DNA of 64,000 nt from Endomychus coccineus (taxonomy: Eukaryota; Arthropoda; Insecta; Coleoptera; Endomychidae): positions 274,022,742 to 274,086,741 of the forward strand of contig OY294067.1 in assembly GCA_958510875.1 (NCBI GenBank), written 5' to 3'. Of the stretch, positions 46,797-60,203 are shown one piece after another. The stretch's first letter is position 1; each line of letters begins with the position of its first letter. Both the position numbers and the translations under genes were made by a program. A model generated the notes under the pieces. It had not been told where the DNA came from, did no database searches, and worked only from the letters and a program-made list of their open reading frames with translations.

Positions 46797-47956
46797 AATA
46801 TGTTGATTAAAGACACTATAGATGATCTTCAGGGTGTAGCTATCCCTTCTTTATTAGGTACTTCTCGAATATATGTCTTATTTAGACGTTCTCCTTCCCC
46901 TTATTCTATGATTTCAAGCAGCTATTCGTCTGAAATCTTATGTTTATATTTCATAGGAACACTTTTAAGAAACGAAAATTCAAATATAATTAATTACAGT
47001 TACAAGTCATATACCTGATAATAACAAAACTTGCCTGTAGTCGAATTTTTTCCTTAGAAACGTCATCATAGGTGACCGGATCGTCTGATGGCATTCAACA
47101 GAAGGCAATAGGATTGACACAGGAATGAGTAAATAGGGCTTGGTACAGTCTACCTCCTGGCCTAGAACTTTCCTCGAGGAGGTGTCAGTTCTGTGTGAGG
47201 TCTTCTTGTATTTTTCGAGGGGCAGATCCTTTTTTCCAACACAAGCTCAGACTTCTCCTGTTTGCTGGATCTTGCATGAGTGAGGGAAGATGATTAATAA
47301 GCTCTCAGTGACAGTTTTCCATTTTTAGGACTAGCAACCTCATAGTTAATTGGAGGTACCCAATCAGTATCTCGTAAATATGTTGATTAAAGACACTATA
47401 GATGATCTTCAGGGTGTAGCTATCCCTTCTTTATTAGGTACTTCTCGAATATATGTCTTATTTAGACGTTCTCCTTCCCCTTATTCTATGATTTCAAGCA
47501 GCTATTCGTCTGAAATCTTATGTTTATATTTCATAGGAACACTTTTAAGAAACGAAAATTCAAATATAATTAATTACAGTTACAAGTCATATACCTGATA
47601 ATAACAAAACTTGCCTGTAGTCGACTTTTTTCCTTAGAAACGTCATCATAGGTGACCGGATCGTCTGATGGCATTTAACAGAAGGCAATAGGATTGACAC
47701 AGGAATGAGTAAATAGGGCTTGGTACAGTCTACCTCCTGGCCTAGAACTTTCCTCGAGGAGGTGTCAGTTCTGTGTGACGTCTTCTTGTATTTTTCGAGG
47801 GTCAGATCCTTTTTTCCAACACAAGCTCAGACTTCTCCTGTTTGCTGGATCTTGCATGAGTGAGGGAAGATGATTAATAAGCTCTCAGTGACAGTTTTCC
47901 ATTTTTAGGACTAGCAACCTCATAGTTAATTGGAGGTACCCAATCAGTATCCCGTA
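46797..47956 (+). repeat. Recent 580-bp tandem duplication
   Basis: Copy 1 46,797-47,376, copy 2 47,377-47,956, head to tail. By eye only five substitutions separate the copies (for example TCGAATTTT/TCGACTTTT and CTCGTAAA/CCCGTAAA), about 99% identity. Each copy keeps the same 72-codon open frame (MLIKDTIDDLQGVAIPSLLG at its start), which I do not recognise. The right edge coincides with the start of a Gypsy RNase H relic. An assembly artefact must be considered, though the five differences argue against a simple one. Confidence 0.9.
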
Positions 47957-48530
47957 AATACCATCCCGTTCTGAGTGAATCTTTGTATTAAGTCCGTTAC
48001 ACTAAATCTCCAATTTTTAATCGATCAACTGCGTCCTTTCGGTAAATACCCTTACTTGATATCATATCCTTCCATTAGTAACGCACATTGTACTAACCTA
48101 CCAATAGGCAATTTCAAATTGAGTAATCATTGAAGTGGATGATGATCGGCTTATACGATTATCTGAGAGCCTTCGACAAAGACTTTTAACTCTTCTAGAT
48201 CCCACCCAACAGGTGAGGCTTTTTCTCTGACGTGGAATAATTTCGTTCTATGCATTCAATCACCGGCTTGCGTTTTCTACAGGGTACTAATCTTCTCTCC
48301 CACCTTGCTGCAAAACAGCGCCTATAGCATGAATACTAGCATCAGTGTATATAACATACGACTTACTCTCGTCAATTAGCTCTGATATCGGAGCTGACAC
48401 CAATAACTGCTTCAACTTCTCGAACGCTGCTCGGCTTCCAGGAGTTCATTGCCAAATAGCCTTCTTTTTTGGACGAAATTTGGCGTGTAGGTTTTCCTGA
48501 TTTAGTATTCATCTGAAAATTAGCTTTTTA
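47957..48530 (-). pseudogene. Gypsy-type LTR retrotransposon RNase H relic
   Basis: Minus strand: AFEKLKQL-like start in decayed form, then KSYVIYTDASIHAIGAVLQQ (RNase H first catalytic Asp, 48,350-48,300), and, after frame changes, DHHPLQ, LLNLKLPIGRLVQCALLMEG YD, matching the TDHxPLKWLLxLKxPxGRLARWALxLQxYDF block. RT upstream and integrase downstream are not present. Fragmentary and inactive. Confidence 0.7.
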
Positions 48531-48960
48531 TTGAAAAAAAACAATGACTGCAATGAAAGAATCTATTCTCTATACAAGAGCCTGGCAATAAACAAGAAAA
48601 TAAACAGAGAGCCGAAAAGGGCACGACTTCACATAATTATGTATTTATTGTACGTAATTCGAAATAAATTCTCAGGAAAACTAGAATTATACTCGTACGA
48701 TATGCTTGTATCAATTCAATCAAATAAAATAAGCTTAATAATACAAAGTTTTACTATTTATTATAGCGTGCGGTTTACCTACCTAACCTAGTTCTAAATA
48801 CTAGTTATTTATTCACATTTTTACATGTTCTATAGCCAGTTCCGTTTTGCTGTCCTCACCTACATTTATCATAATCGGTTTAATTATATTGTGATCCAGA
48901 GGAATATAAAATCATAATCATAATCATAATTTCTTATTGATTCTACAACAGTACCACTTG
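48531..48960. other. AT-rich, nothing recognised
   Basis: An 86-codon plus frame at 48,531-48,791 is Lys/Ser-rich without known motifs. Confidence 0.35.
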
Positions 48961-48964
48961 AAGT

Positions 48965-49410
48965 AGGAGAAATATTTTCTCACCTAACCTTTGCTTTTAA
49001 TTGTTGCCACATATGCTCTATTGGATTGAAAATACAATAATAGGATGGGAGTCGAAGCCCGTACGTCCCATCACCTCTGCCAATGAATCACAAACATATT
49101 TTACGATACAAAATGCTGTTGAAACTTGTGAAAGATCATTCCCTACCATGTAGTTTCGGATTTCCAATTTCGTATTATTTGAGCTTGGAGCATTATGTAA
49201 TAGGCGACTATAATAGTTTCTATTTTCCACTGCTATAACGCAAATCGGAGGAATTCTTCGAAAGTTCAGCCACAATGTCTTCATGGTAGTCCCCACAGGA
49301 GTCTTCAGTATTCTTTGCAGAACGCCACAATGTATTTGGAACCTAACCATTTGCCGACCCCGCATGTATAATTATTGTCCATTTTCCTTCATTTGAGGGA
49401 GCTTTTGTTC
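48965..49410 (-). pseudogene. DDE_3-type (IS630/Tc1-like) transposase C-terminal relic
   Basis: Minus strand: KAPSNEGKWTIIIHAGSANG, then DYHED, then NNTKLEIRNYMVGNDLS, and finally SYYCIFNPIEHMWQQLKAKV (49,050-48,985), where NPIE holds the last catalytic acidic residue. The layout is that of the widespread arthropod family with IVHAGSxxGFVP...DYHxEM...LPPYxCxxNPIExxW. Frame changes at about 49,045 and 49,330. Confidence 0.6.
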
Positions 49411-50800
49411 TACACTTATCCTTCGCATGGTGATTTAGGCGTGTCAAAACATGTCTCAAGGTAAATTATGTGACAATTTTAAGAACGGTATTTCTTTATC
49501 GAGATTATATACTGAAAGCGCCATTTTTGCAATCGCTGAGATTCAATAAGTACTTGCCTTTTTTCAATTGTACGATACTTGACGCACATTTTAGACAGGA
49601 TTCTCTAAGGGCCAGTGGATGTAGGCCCAATCATATCACATTCTGCTTCTGTATTCGGAACATTCAAGATGTAGTAGAAAGTAGTCAGAATAAATCCATC
49701 CAGTTCTATAAATAAAAATTTGGCAGGTGGTAAACACCAATTTCTTCCCGACTGTTAGGCAGTCAAGGAATTTTCAACTTCCATACAGAAGGTTCCCATA
49801 TTCAGTACGTTCACGATCAATATTGGTATCTCTGAATCTGGAAGTGATAACAGCTTGTGGGTATATCGTGGAGTAAAATCTATATAATAAATATGAAAGG
49901 TATGTGAATTCGAAAGTGCATTTCAACTTCAATTTGTCTTCTCCTGTGCTCTCTTTTCCATTCCAGTTGAGCATTGCATCCACGAAATGAAATAGCTAAA
50001 ACTTCACGACAGAGACGTCACTTGATAGAAATCTTTTATTACAACGTTTGATGTCGAAAAAGTCGGAAGTAAAAAGTAAACTAATCACGAATTGCTCTCG
50101 CAGTGCAATTAAACTAAAATGGGTCAATTTTCTACGAAACCGAGTTGGAGTGAAAACTTTTTTCTCTGCATTCTCTTTGTGATCTACACATACATGGCCC
50201 CTACTTCTGATACCAGTAGCGGATGAAGTATGCTCCATCAATCATCATATCTCTAAATTACTCAAAACTAGTGGCGAGAGAATTAATAACCGTGAAATTG
50301 TTCTCAAAGTATCATTGTCATATTTAAGTATGAAATTTCCTTCAATAATATACCATCGCGCTTCAATTACTCGAGTAAGCATTCCCCTAACACTCTTATT
50401 TTCATAACAAGAAAATCTCAGTAGGTTTGAAGAATTTTCTTCCAAATATTATAAGTGCCACTAGTGTAGAGCTTGATTCAGGCTTTCGTGTGCTTGGGGC
50501 CAATGTATGAGTAATTTTTTGTCAGGGGACAAATGATATAATATAATAATCAATCCAAAAAGTAACTGTATTTACAAAAATTTGTACTCAAGATAAAGGG
50601 AGTTCACACGATTTTTTCGGAGCAATCTCATCAATAACTTCATCAAAAGGCAATTTGCGAAGAATGTCGATTTCAATATTCTACGAGGGCAAGGAGAAAA
50701 GTCTCCTGAAAAATAAAACAGATGGCACCACAATCGGAAATCTCATGTGACATTTGTGATGTACCATCTTTAACTAGGATGTATTCGAATTTTCAAACTG
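49411..50800. other. AT-rich, nothing recognised
   Basis: Minor open frames only. Confidence 0.4.
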
Positions 50801-50819
50801 ACATGTCATTCAGTTCTGT

Positions 50820-51090
50820 TTTGATACCCATCTAAAGCAATCAACCTAGAAGATTTTTGTGTACAGGAAAAAAGTGAATTTCGTGTCTTCATTAAACATT
50901 ATTTTTTGCAGGGAAAAAACATCACGCAAACCAAAGCATCGCTTGTTAATCATTATGGGAACTCTTCACCATCGAATGGAATGATTCTCAATTGGTTTAC
51001 TGTTTTTCGTTGCGGTGGTATGACCACAAAGGACGCCGAACGTTCTGGTCACCCTCTCCCCTCAAGGGATGATGATGATGATCTATGAAT
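50820..51090 (+). pseudogene. mariner transposase N-terminus (second, truncated mariner)
   Basis: A frame at 50,906-51,088 reads QGKNITQTKASLVNHYG, WFTVFR and TKDAERSGHPLPSR, the mariner helix-turn-helix region (FxxGKxxxxxxxWLxxxYGxSAPSxxTVxRWFxxFxxGxxxxxDxxRSGRP). The preceding KVNF/HYFLQ part is shifted by one frame. Catalytic domain absent. Different subfamily from the 28.5-kb mariner. Confidence 0.65.
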
Positions 51091-51730
51091 TCTCAAATTC
51101 GAATCTTACAGTTTAGTTTTCGTCAACGTCATACCTTTTGATTCAAGAATATGGAAAAATTTCGTTCTAATTCGTAGGAAGATTGCAAATACTTTGACCA
51201 AATCTTACCTACAAGACGGCATTCTCAATTCCCAATATGATGATTATTATTATACAATGGGACTGGAAGATTTGACTCATCATTAAGTGGAATTTGTTGC
51301 TCGCACTATTCTCCATCTTGCCGTCAGAAGTTAATGAAACTTCAAAAGTTAATGGTTTGAACAGAGGTGCATATCATTCGCTTCTATCTTCGTTTTCTCA
51401 TCGTTTCATATAAAATGTTAGCGAATTATTTGGGTGCTTCTTCGAATTCATATTCGATATTCACATTTATTGACCATTGAAATATTATTATTATTATTAT
51501 TATTATTATTCATTAGTATAAGAGTCGAGGATAAAGTCATATGTGACTCAATTATACGTAATAATATATGTAGAAGCTAAATAACACCTATTTGAGAAAA
51601 ATACTAAGTAATATCAATATTACAAACTAAAACAGCAACTAGAAGAATTGATTCATGGTAAGACCTACATTGGACTACATCAAATGCTGGATAGCAGAGA
51701 ATTAATATGATTTTTGAATGAGTTTACGGA
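51091..51730. other. AT-rich with (ATT)n microsatellite
   Basis: A pure ATT run lies at about 51,485-51,513. Otherwise nothing recognised. Confidence 0.6.
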
Positions 51731-51734
51731 AGTA

Positions 51735-52500
51735 AATGTTGCCTAAAGGATGTTTTATAATTTTCATGCCTTAATTTGGAAGAGTGACCCTGTAAGCGCG
51801 AGTCTGCATTAAACTTAAATATATCACCGACATTAACAGAAAATGTATTATGAAGGATTCTATACGTTGTGATCAGATCACCACGCCTAAGCCTATCTTC
51901 TGCTTTAGGAATGTTATACAATCCCAAATGTTGCTGGTAATCTGGACGGATACTCTCGAACGGCATTCTCGTAGCTCTTCTCTGCATTGATTCGATTGGA
52001 TTTATTTCGCGCGCAAGCACTGGATACCACACCGGAGAAGTAGAATTATGTGTCACGCATAGGTTTTTTAAAGAAAGCAGTGCATTTGCTCGTATTCAAT
52101 GGTATCATCCATAAATGACACCATTCCAAAATGATGATCAAATCGCAATGAAGGGAATAGTGGTGTAAGAGAGGGTTTGTATACATTACAACTTGGTATC
52201 GTCTGCATATCGCGAACATGTAGAAGGAACTAGTGCTGGAAGGGCCAATCACCAGTCCCTGAGGTACGCCGCTAACTGAATCTACATATGATGAGAAACT
52301 TGATCCAATTGTTACTCTGAATTACAACCAGAAAGAAAAGTTGATATCCACCCCAATAACTCAACCCGGAAACCATAGTTTTTAATTTAGCTAGGAGGCG
52401 CAATTTGGGGACTTTATCAATGACCTTGCCAAAATCCAGATAGATGACGTCTGTTGGAATATTTTTATCTGTAGCCACTGACCACTCATTCACACATAAA
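51735..52500 (-). pseudogene. CR1/Jockey-like LINE relic, RT to C-terminus
   Basis: Minus strand: NEWSVATDKNIPTDVIYLDF (52,493 region, motif A; FSKAFDKVP is decayed to FGKVIDKVP), SVSGVPQGLVIGPS, RYADDTKL in a second frame (catalytic box), WSHLWMIPLNTSKC, then SPVWYPVLAREINPIESMQR RATRM and RRGDLITTYRIL, GHSSKLRHENYKT (52,056-51,724). Good order, three frames. 5'-truncated and inactive, with a fairly well-preserved 3' part. Confidence 0.85.
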
Positions 52501-55500
52501 ACTAGGTTCGTAGATATAAACCTTACCGTTAGATTGATTCAATTACTCTAAGACTTCAAGAGAGGAAATATTTCAAGGGTCCATCCAACTATCTGCCTGC
52601 TATGTTCATGATTATGTAGGAAGAACCCACCCCCTGTTGGAACATATTTATCCTTCAATTCAACGGTATATTGTATTACCTATTGCCACCCAATTTGAGT
52701 TTCAATATTCATGAAGAGTATTCAGCTAATTATAGAAGAGAACGACCTAAAGATATTGTAATAGCTTTATAATGTAATAAGTTTAATTTTTAATGAGCGA
52801 AGTTTTATATTACAGAGAGACGACGCGTTCCAAGTAAGATACCTCAATGTGGAATATTTAAGCATAATTTGCATTCTGAGACGGAGTGATTAATATGCCA
52901 TAGAGCGAATTCCTAGTCCGGGTTAGTTACCTTGCCTTGAATGAAAGTACGGTCTAATTTCACCCTGTAATTTGCTAATTTCAATAGTTGATATAATAAC
53001 TTGCTCACAGGAAGAGCACACCATTTGTTTTCCTTCTGAATGTGTTGTAAGCATACTCGCAATGCCTGCGTAAAATATTCACTCTTGTCTCTAGAATGGT
53101 TGGGGAGCAACTCATTACTTACATCACATTCCCGGCTAGCTAATATCACTTCAATACCTGTATGTGTCAATGAATTAAGTTTTAGTTCAAATATTTCAAA
53201 TCTTTGATATTTCCGGGAAGTATGCGTACACTAACTTTTTCGGAAGCTTCTCGTAATTCCGGTGGAGTGCACTATGAATCTCTTTCAGAAATTTCAGCAA
53301 AAATAACGATGATGGCAACTATGAACTGATCAATCAATATTATATTATGCTATAAGAAGCTAAAGTGAACTTTTATGTGGCAAAGGCTGAAGTTTACCTA
53401 CCAAGCGTAGCGAGGCAGATGGTCCCGCCACACTACATCACTCTAGCTTCGAATAACATATACAATTTTTTCATCACACGACGACAGAAAGATATACGAA
53501 TAATTAAAAAATTTTGTAGTTTTAAATTTTGGGATAATGTTTAAGGGACTATTTTAGTTTTCTTGGGGAAACATTTCTATAGTTAAAGTGTAATAAACAA
53601 CTGGAAAATAACTGCATTTCGTTCTATAAGATATTTTATAAATCTATTAGAAATAATTATTTTGCAACTTTCGCCATGTCAGAATTACAAAACATAGATT
53701 GCACCTCCTGACGTGCCTGAAGCCGCTCCGGACGGAATGAATAATCTATGGCTTCTCAACCGAATCAATGATATGACATCATGTATCAAGGTCGGCCATT
53801 GTTGCCAAATTGGGCAGGTTATCATGGTTTTCGAATACTACTACCCATTTGATACACTAAATTGTTACAAAAAATTTATAAATTATTTATTTATTATATG
53901 CAATACTAATTATTCATAATTTCAAATGTAATTCTGTAATGCTGTTGTAATGTGTGAAGAAAAATAAAGTACCTCACTCACTGGTTCTATTTCTATCGAA
54001 TTCAAATGCAATATTATCCAAAAACTCATGATTTGGTACTGAATGACGGAACGACAGTGAATAGCAAAAGGAAGTATTTTTGAAAAGGTTCAAGAAAAAC
54101 AGTACTTTGTAATATTTGTTTGAAGAAGCTACACATTTATTTATCAATCTAATGAAAATCAAACTATTAATAATTATTGTATTTACATTTTGAAATTTTT
54201 TGTTCAATTGTTCACATGCTATATCAACAAGTTATATAATGAGGTTAAAATAACATGCAAATAGATCACCATGGGCAATACCGCTCTGTCAGCAAAGTTA
54301 TAATATTATAATACATTATTAGATGAAAACATCGATCTGAATGAATGTGAATAAATAACATATCAACGAGGTGTAATCTCCAAGAAGCAGAAGAATTTAT
54401 CGATTAGGATAGGGAATTATTAGTCAGTGATGATAAGATATTAGTTAGTCATTATCGAATGTTCAGTCGTTAATCATGAACTAGTTATCTACATGTTTGA
54501 GTATTCCAATAGTCCAATAAAATTTACGATAGAATAATTGCATCCTACAGCTACCAATAAAAACCTCTAGAACCCTGCACCTTCATATCACCTGGCAATA
54601 TACAACAAGATTGATTGATATATTGCTATCCTTCTGCCATGCACCACTGATTATTATACTTGCATCACGACATAAATGATTTTGCAATCCCCAAGGGGTG
54701 CTAATTTTCAAATACTTTGTCAGTACAAGAAAATAGCGATAAAGACGAAATGGATCGTCGTTGACTATAAAATAAATTTTAAAAAATCAGAGCTCAAAGG
54801 ATACAACATCCTATTCATTACAAAATAAATATGGATACGAAAAGTGGAAACTTTTAATTCCTAATAAACTATGGAAGAGAACTATGGATACAAGATATTA
54901 TGAATAAGAAAATCACATTTACCTACTGAAAATACTGTAACATTGCTCTCTCTGAAACTATAAAATACTTTATTCAAGGAATTTAAGGAATTCGTATCAT
55001 TCCTATTCCTCAATTAAATTATTTATTTGCAGTGTGACCTTTTAATTTAGAGAACTTTGTCACGATTGATGCCAATCATTGATTGGCCAGGAGAAACATG
55101 AAAAATATAATTGACACTTACCCTTTGATTTCACAAGACACTTAAGATTCAACACACTGGATGTTAAGTGGAACAGTAAACGCTAATATAAACTCGTACT
55201 TAATAACAACAATAAAAATTTAAAATGAAATTAATAATTAAATTAATAATAATAAAACAATTATTATGACAATTGATAATGAAAGAATATCATAATTACC
55301 TTTGTTAGTTCTGAGAATAAAAAATAGGATCAAAATCTAAACACAAATGAAACAAACCTAGATAATCTAAATTAACTAAAAGACTGAGAGTATTAATAGA
55401 TTCTCCAACCAGGATGAACCTATGGAATCGAAACTAAATGAACTAACTGATTTGAATGTATTATTGAACTTGAATGAAAATTGAGAACAACAAGCTTTGA

Positions 55501-56112
55501 ATGAAAACTTAAAACGACTCTGATTTAGCGAAATCCACCCTTCTCACCAAAAACACTCTGAAGAAACTATTAAATTAGATTAATTGAAATTGACAAAGTG
55601 CCACGTCATTCCTCAAAAGAATAACTCGAGTAAGAAAATACAACTGAAGGTTTTTGGCATTGCTACTGTTTTACTTTTCTCAAAAATCAATTTATATTTG
55701 GAGGAAGGATCCCCGAAATGTTTAACCAATAAGCAGTATAAGCTAGTCAATGATTCTTTCCCTCCCTTGAAGGCACTGATTCAGAATATTTTCGTTGAGG
55801 ATTTCCGAACCTATTTGTCTTTTTCTAATTATTAACAACTGATTTCTTCTTTACCAATTATCTAAACTATAATCAAGACTATATTTATTTACAATTTTGA
55901 CGATTAGATATAACGTTACGTCCCGATTCACGTGTCATACACTACGATCAATTTAGAACAAGAAATTTGTATAAAATTATTGAAACCAACTTGACCATGC
56001 CAGATATGTTATCATATCACCCTCCCTGAAACGGGTGTGAATTGTAATTTATTTATTTTAGAGATTCTTTTACTTATCTCATGCTACATTTGTTACTGAT
56101 CCTAAAAAAAAA
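52501..56112. other. 3.6 kb of AT-rich DNA without a recognised element
   Basis: Open frames are short (up to 85 codons, 52,913-53,170 minus) and not recognised. No repeat shared with the rest of the window was noticed. Confidence 0.4.
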
Positions 56113-56450
56113 ATGAAAGGTGTGGCACTCGGGGACTCCCGCGGTAAAGCTATTGCATAGCACTACGCCACTGGAAAAAGTTGGGCAGAAAATATCCACT
56201 ACCCCTTCAAAATCTTCACGAATTACGAGTAAAAAATTTTTTGATCGCATAGAACATAGCTTGCTATGAGTAGAAAATGTTCGCAAAAGATGTTTTCTGT
56301 ACGATGAACAGTTCCGGAGATATTTGCAAAAAACGAAACTTTGTTTCAGTTTCAACACCCTGTATCTCAAAAACTAAGAGTCTGCATATATAATAATAGG
56401 AACTTTTTTCCTCAAAATCAAATTTTCTATCGACTGCTGAACATATAGTG

Positions 56451-57240
56451 TAGTACCAAAAGACGCCACGTAGGGGAAACATAAAAGGCGTCACGTAAGA
56501 GTATCATCTTGATCTCTATGAAGAGTATTCTGTGACAAGCATAGATAACTCTACTACCGGTAGTTTTTTTAACGTTCAGATCTCGATAACGCTTCCGGCT
56601 CCAGGATTTTCACGTGGCCTATCGAAATTAGAAGGTTCGAATTGTATAAAAACACAATTGCATGAACGACGGACGTCTTAGGTAATTAGCTACGAACGCA
56701 AACATTTTGACATATGCCTCCAGGAGCTCGCTGCACGTAAGTTAGAGTTTATACATTTCACCTCTATTTTGTTAATTTGGGACCGTTTCTAACCCCGTGT
56801 GGCCGGCGCCAGTTGTAATAAAGTATTTTGGGCTATGGGCCGCTAGCTTTTACCCGCTTTCGGTATATTTAAGTAGCTAGAAAATTCCCTTTCGTACGTG
56901 GCACGTCAGTTGCTAGTAGGTGACAGCTTAAAACTGTTTTAATTAAATTTTCCTATTTAATCGACATTTTGGGGCCCGAGACTATGCTATTTAGTTGTCC
57001 CCGTTCATAAACTAACGACATGGAGCGAAAACCGCATGCAAGAAGTCCTCGTTAAGACGTTTTATGTACCGTAAATTTGCAATTTTCTAACTCGCGAGCT
57101 ACGCGCTTCTCACGTGAACGTCATTCGATTTATCGAAAATTAACCAATTCGAAACAGTTTTTGACCCAGTTTGGGGCTATCACGACCTTTCAAAAGGTTC
57201 AAAGTTAACATTTCGAAACATTTCGACAATTTTAAGCTCG
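56451..57240 (+). repeat. R1 repeat, copy B
   Basis: Begins GTAGTACCAAAAGACGCCAC and ends GTTAACATTTCGACAATTTTAA. Nearly collinear with copy C at 60,290-60,965 (both carry AAAGGCGTCACGTAAGAGTA and CTATGAAGAGTATTCTGT), and with copy A from ACGTGGCCTATCGAAATTAG onward. Lies inside the Helentron-like element. Confidence 0.75.
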
Positions 57241-57290
57241 GCCGAGCTACATGGTAGGCGGAATGGTGGGTGTCAGGATATTCCGTTAAG

Positions 57291-57395
57291 CTATTTTCGT
57301 TACGGTATTTGTTTTTTGTTTTAACCTATTTCCGTTACGGTATTTGTTTTTTGTTTCAAGCTATTTCCGTTACGGTATTTGTGTTTTGTTTTTTT
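57291..57395 (+). repeat. 35-bp minisatellite, three copies
   Basis: CTATTTCCGTTACGGTATTT GTTTTTTGTTTNAAG repeats at 57,291, 57,326 and 57,361. Its core, inverted, equals GAAATTCCGTAACGAAAAAT next to the Helentron left end at 9,205 and at 8,832. A minisatellite near one end is a known feature of DINE/HINE elements. Confidence 0.8.
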
Positions 57396-57453
57396 TTCTT
57401 GATTCGGTCGCCGCGCTCAAAGCCCGCGATAAAAGCTATATGCAATAGCTTAA

Positions 57454-58635
57454 AAACATCTGGCAACATCTAGATGTTCTTGTTACTTTCATTTTAGATA
57501 TTTTAATTTTCTAAGAATGAGTTTGTTTCAAATAATGGAAATGACTTGTACTCAACCCTTATTACAATACTGTTAAAGTACTGAGATCTTTTAATTCCTG
57601 GTCATTCTCATTTCATATTTATGAAAGTTCAAGTAATTATCGAATCTACACAAGAGTAATATGCTTCATGGTTTGTAATCCCAGGACGTATGCAATTAAT
57701 TGGTTGGGGTTTCCATATCCACCGCACCACCACACCTTTACACCCTCCACGTTTTTTATCTGGCATCAAACTTGACAGTAGAAACGCGTTGCTTAGTGTT
57801 TCATTAACTGTTAATTTGCTTTGGAAAAGGCATGTTTGTTGTTTCTTCCGCGTGTAATTCAACCATTTCCTGTATCCTCGCAAAGAGATTAATCGACACT
57901 ATTCCGCCTGGCTTTTGCGAGTGTTCTGACTAATCGAAATAAAACTAATACTGTTAGTGTTGAATCCAAGTAGTAGTTTCTGAACAAAGTGTTCAATTCA
58001 TGTAGTTAGTTTCATATCGTAAGTGGTTCTCTCATACTCTTTTTATCTCACCAATGCATTTGGAATCAAATGTAATGATTAAAACGGTTTTACATTATCC
58101 AATTAGCTGAGATTGAACTGTGTGTTTACATAAATCTTCAGATTATTCAAATGGTCAATTCTATTGCTATCTAATACGCAGTAATTTGGCGACGGTTGAG
58201 GCCTGCCCTCATTAGGAAGCCCAATCCAATGATTAGTCGAACCCAACGCAATGTAAACTAGGTAATCACGTTCAATTTATAAATCATACAGACTACATAT
58301 GCAAGTCGATATGGAGAAGACTGGAATTACAGGGGGAAAAATGCACGTGGAAGGAATGAGTTGAATAACAAAATCATGATAGGCGCTTTTGTTATTTAAT
58401 TCAAGCTACATTTTTGAGAGAGGGAGAGTGATGGTCGTGCACCACTACTGTAACAATATCCTTGTTGCTATTTTCATATTCTATTTCGGTTCTCTTTGAT
58501 TATAATTTATTTGTTCTTGTTTGTACTAAATATTGTTTTGGAAACACAATTTGAAATATAAATCGTTTCAAATTGTAAATATTGAATCAATAAGTTGTTT
58601 GTGTTGTCAATATAATGATGTGGCAGCTCACTAAG
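57454..58635. other. AT-rich, nothing recognised
   Basis: An 84-codon minus frame (57,629-57,883) is not recognised. No other signal. Confidence 0.4.
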
Positions 58636-58639
58636 AGAA

Positions 58640-60203
58640 TGATAGAATAGAATAAAATAATTTATTCATGCTCAATGCCAAAAATTGGCTTACATTCGTC
58701 AAGATGAAAGAATGGAGAGAAAAACAAATTCAAATTATGATACAACAAAGAAGAATAAAGGCTCAACATTATTAAATCAGGAATAAAAATCTAAAAATTC
58801 CTTAAAAGTATGAAAACAATGTTCAGTAAGAAAATGTTTGATAACCATTGAAAAATTGAAAAAAGTGATAACTAATGTTTAAATTATATTTCACTCTAAT
58901 GTTGACACAGTGCATATCACATCGAGTTGAATATTCGTCAATATGTATTTTATCATACATTAGACAATGTTGAATGTAAATGCAAGGGAGAGACATAACT
59001 TTTAGGTCCTTAAAGGCATGCTTACAGTCTTGTCGGTAAGGCAGGTTTTTTATAATCCTAATTGCTTTACGCTGAATCTTGGAAACATGAGACATATTTG
59101 CTGAGTGACCCCAGACCAAATTGCCATAACTAATTTCCGAGTGTATTACACCAGAATAAGTTGTGAGCATTACATTATCAGATACAATTTTGTTTAAGTT
59201 TCTTAGCACGTAAATTCCTTTAGCAACTTGATCACAATGTTTCCTCCAAGTTAATCCTTCATCTAATTGTAATCCAAGAAATGATATAAATCACAATTGT
59301 TAGAGGCCGATTTTTGTCTGAAGGTTAAATAGAAGGTCACATTTTTCCATTATTGATATTTAATTTATTACGTGTAAACCAGCTAAGCAAATCAGTTCGA
59401 CCCTCCATGATTGAATTGTGTAGGTCAACTGAGTCTGTATTAACTCTTGATGTGATTGTATTATCTGTATATAAGATTACTTTGCCTTCAGGAACTGGTA
59501 ACGGTAAATCATTAATGTATATTAAAAAGAGTACAGGTCCAAGTATGGAGCCTTGAGGTACCCCTGAGGTAAGCGGCAACATAGACGAGTTGGTAGAATG
59601 CATATAGACAACTTGCGTCCTACCAGATGAATAAGACCGTTTCAGAAAATTTATAACTGTTCAGCTTAGACATCAGAATATCAGAATATCAAATGCTTTT
59701 GTGAGGTCACAGAAAATTGAGCCGAAATGCTCAGTGTTATCAAATGTGTCACAAATTGCTCCCGTCAGTTTCAAAAGAGCAGATGTTGTAGATTTGTTTT
59801 TTCGGATTATCCTCCAAGTGATTTATAATTTGACAGTCTGGAGTTTTTTCAAATATCTTTCCAATTACTGGTATGATCGATATAGGTCTAAAGTTATTCA
59901 ACTCATTATTTGAACCTTTTTTATATAACGGTAATACTTTAGATAATTCCAAAGATTTTGGAAATGTGCCAGTGTTAATGCAAGCGTTAAAGAGTTTTGT
60001 CAAAGGAAACACTAAGTAATGAGAAATACACTTGATAATTTTCGAATTCAAGTTATGAATATCACGACAGTTAGATTTATTCAATTCAAAGATGCAATCT
60101 CTTACTAAATGAGAAGAGAGTTCTTGAAAGTTGAAATTTGGATGTTCAGATAGAAATACTACAGGATTTTTTTTCATACTTGCAACAGGCAGCACGTTGG
60201 ATA
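58640..60203 (-). pseudogene. Jockey-superfamily LINE relic with 3' end
   Basis: Minus strand: LFNACINTGTFPKSLELSKV LPLYKKG, NNFRPISIIPVIGKIFE (60,195-59,749), CDLTKAFDILI (motif A, other frame), SGVPQGSILGPVLFLIYIND and VILYTDNTI (59,603-59,337; the YADD box has become YTDN), and the thumb GNLVWGHSANMSHVSKIQRK AIRII (59,209-58,823). Then a 3' UTR ends near 58,640 with TGAATAAATTATTTTATTCT on the minus strand, including AATAAA. Frameshifts at about 59,750 and 59,300 and the mutated catalytic Asp make it inactive. Its 5' edge is at the 950-bp inverted-repeat element. Confidence 0.85.

Larger units (their letters stand above)
56113..57453 (-). mobile_element. Non-autonomous Helentron-like element (HINE type)
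   Basis: Right end on plus: CTTGATTCGGTCGCCGCGCT, CAAAGCCCGCGATAAAAGCT, ATATGCAATAGCTT (57,399-57,453), the inverse of the left end at 9,141. Left end: GGTGTGGCACTCGGGGACTC, CCGCGGTAAAGCTATTGCAT (56,119-56,160), the inverse of the right end near 10,335-10,375. So this is the same end pair in opposite orientation. The interior holds a 35-bp minisatellite and an R1 repeat, with no coding sequence, as expected for DINE/HINE-type elements. Confidence 0.6.

Noticed and set aside
46800..47598. Duplicated small gene (72 codons in both copies)
   Set aside because: Preservation follows from the recent duplication, not selection; no homology recognised.
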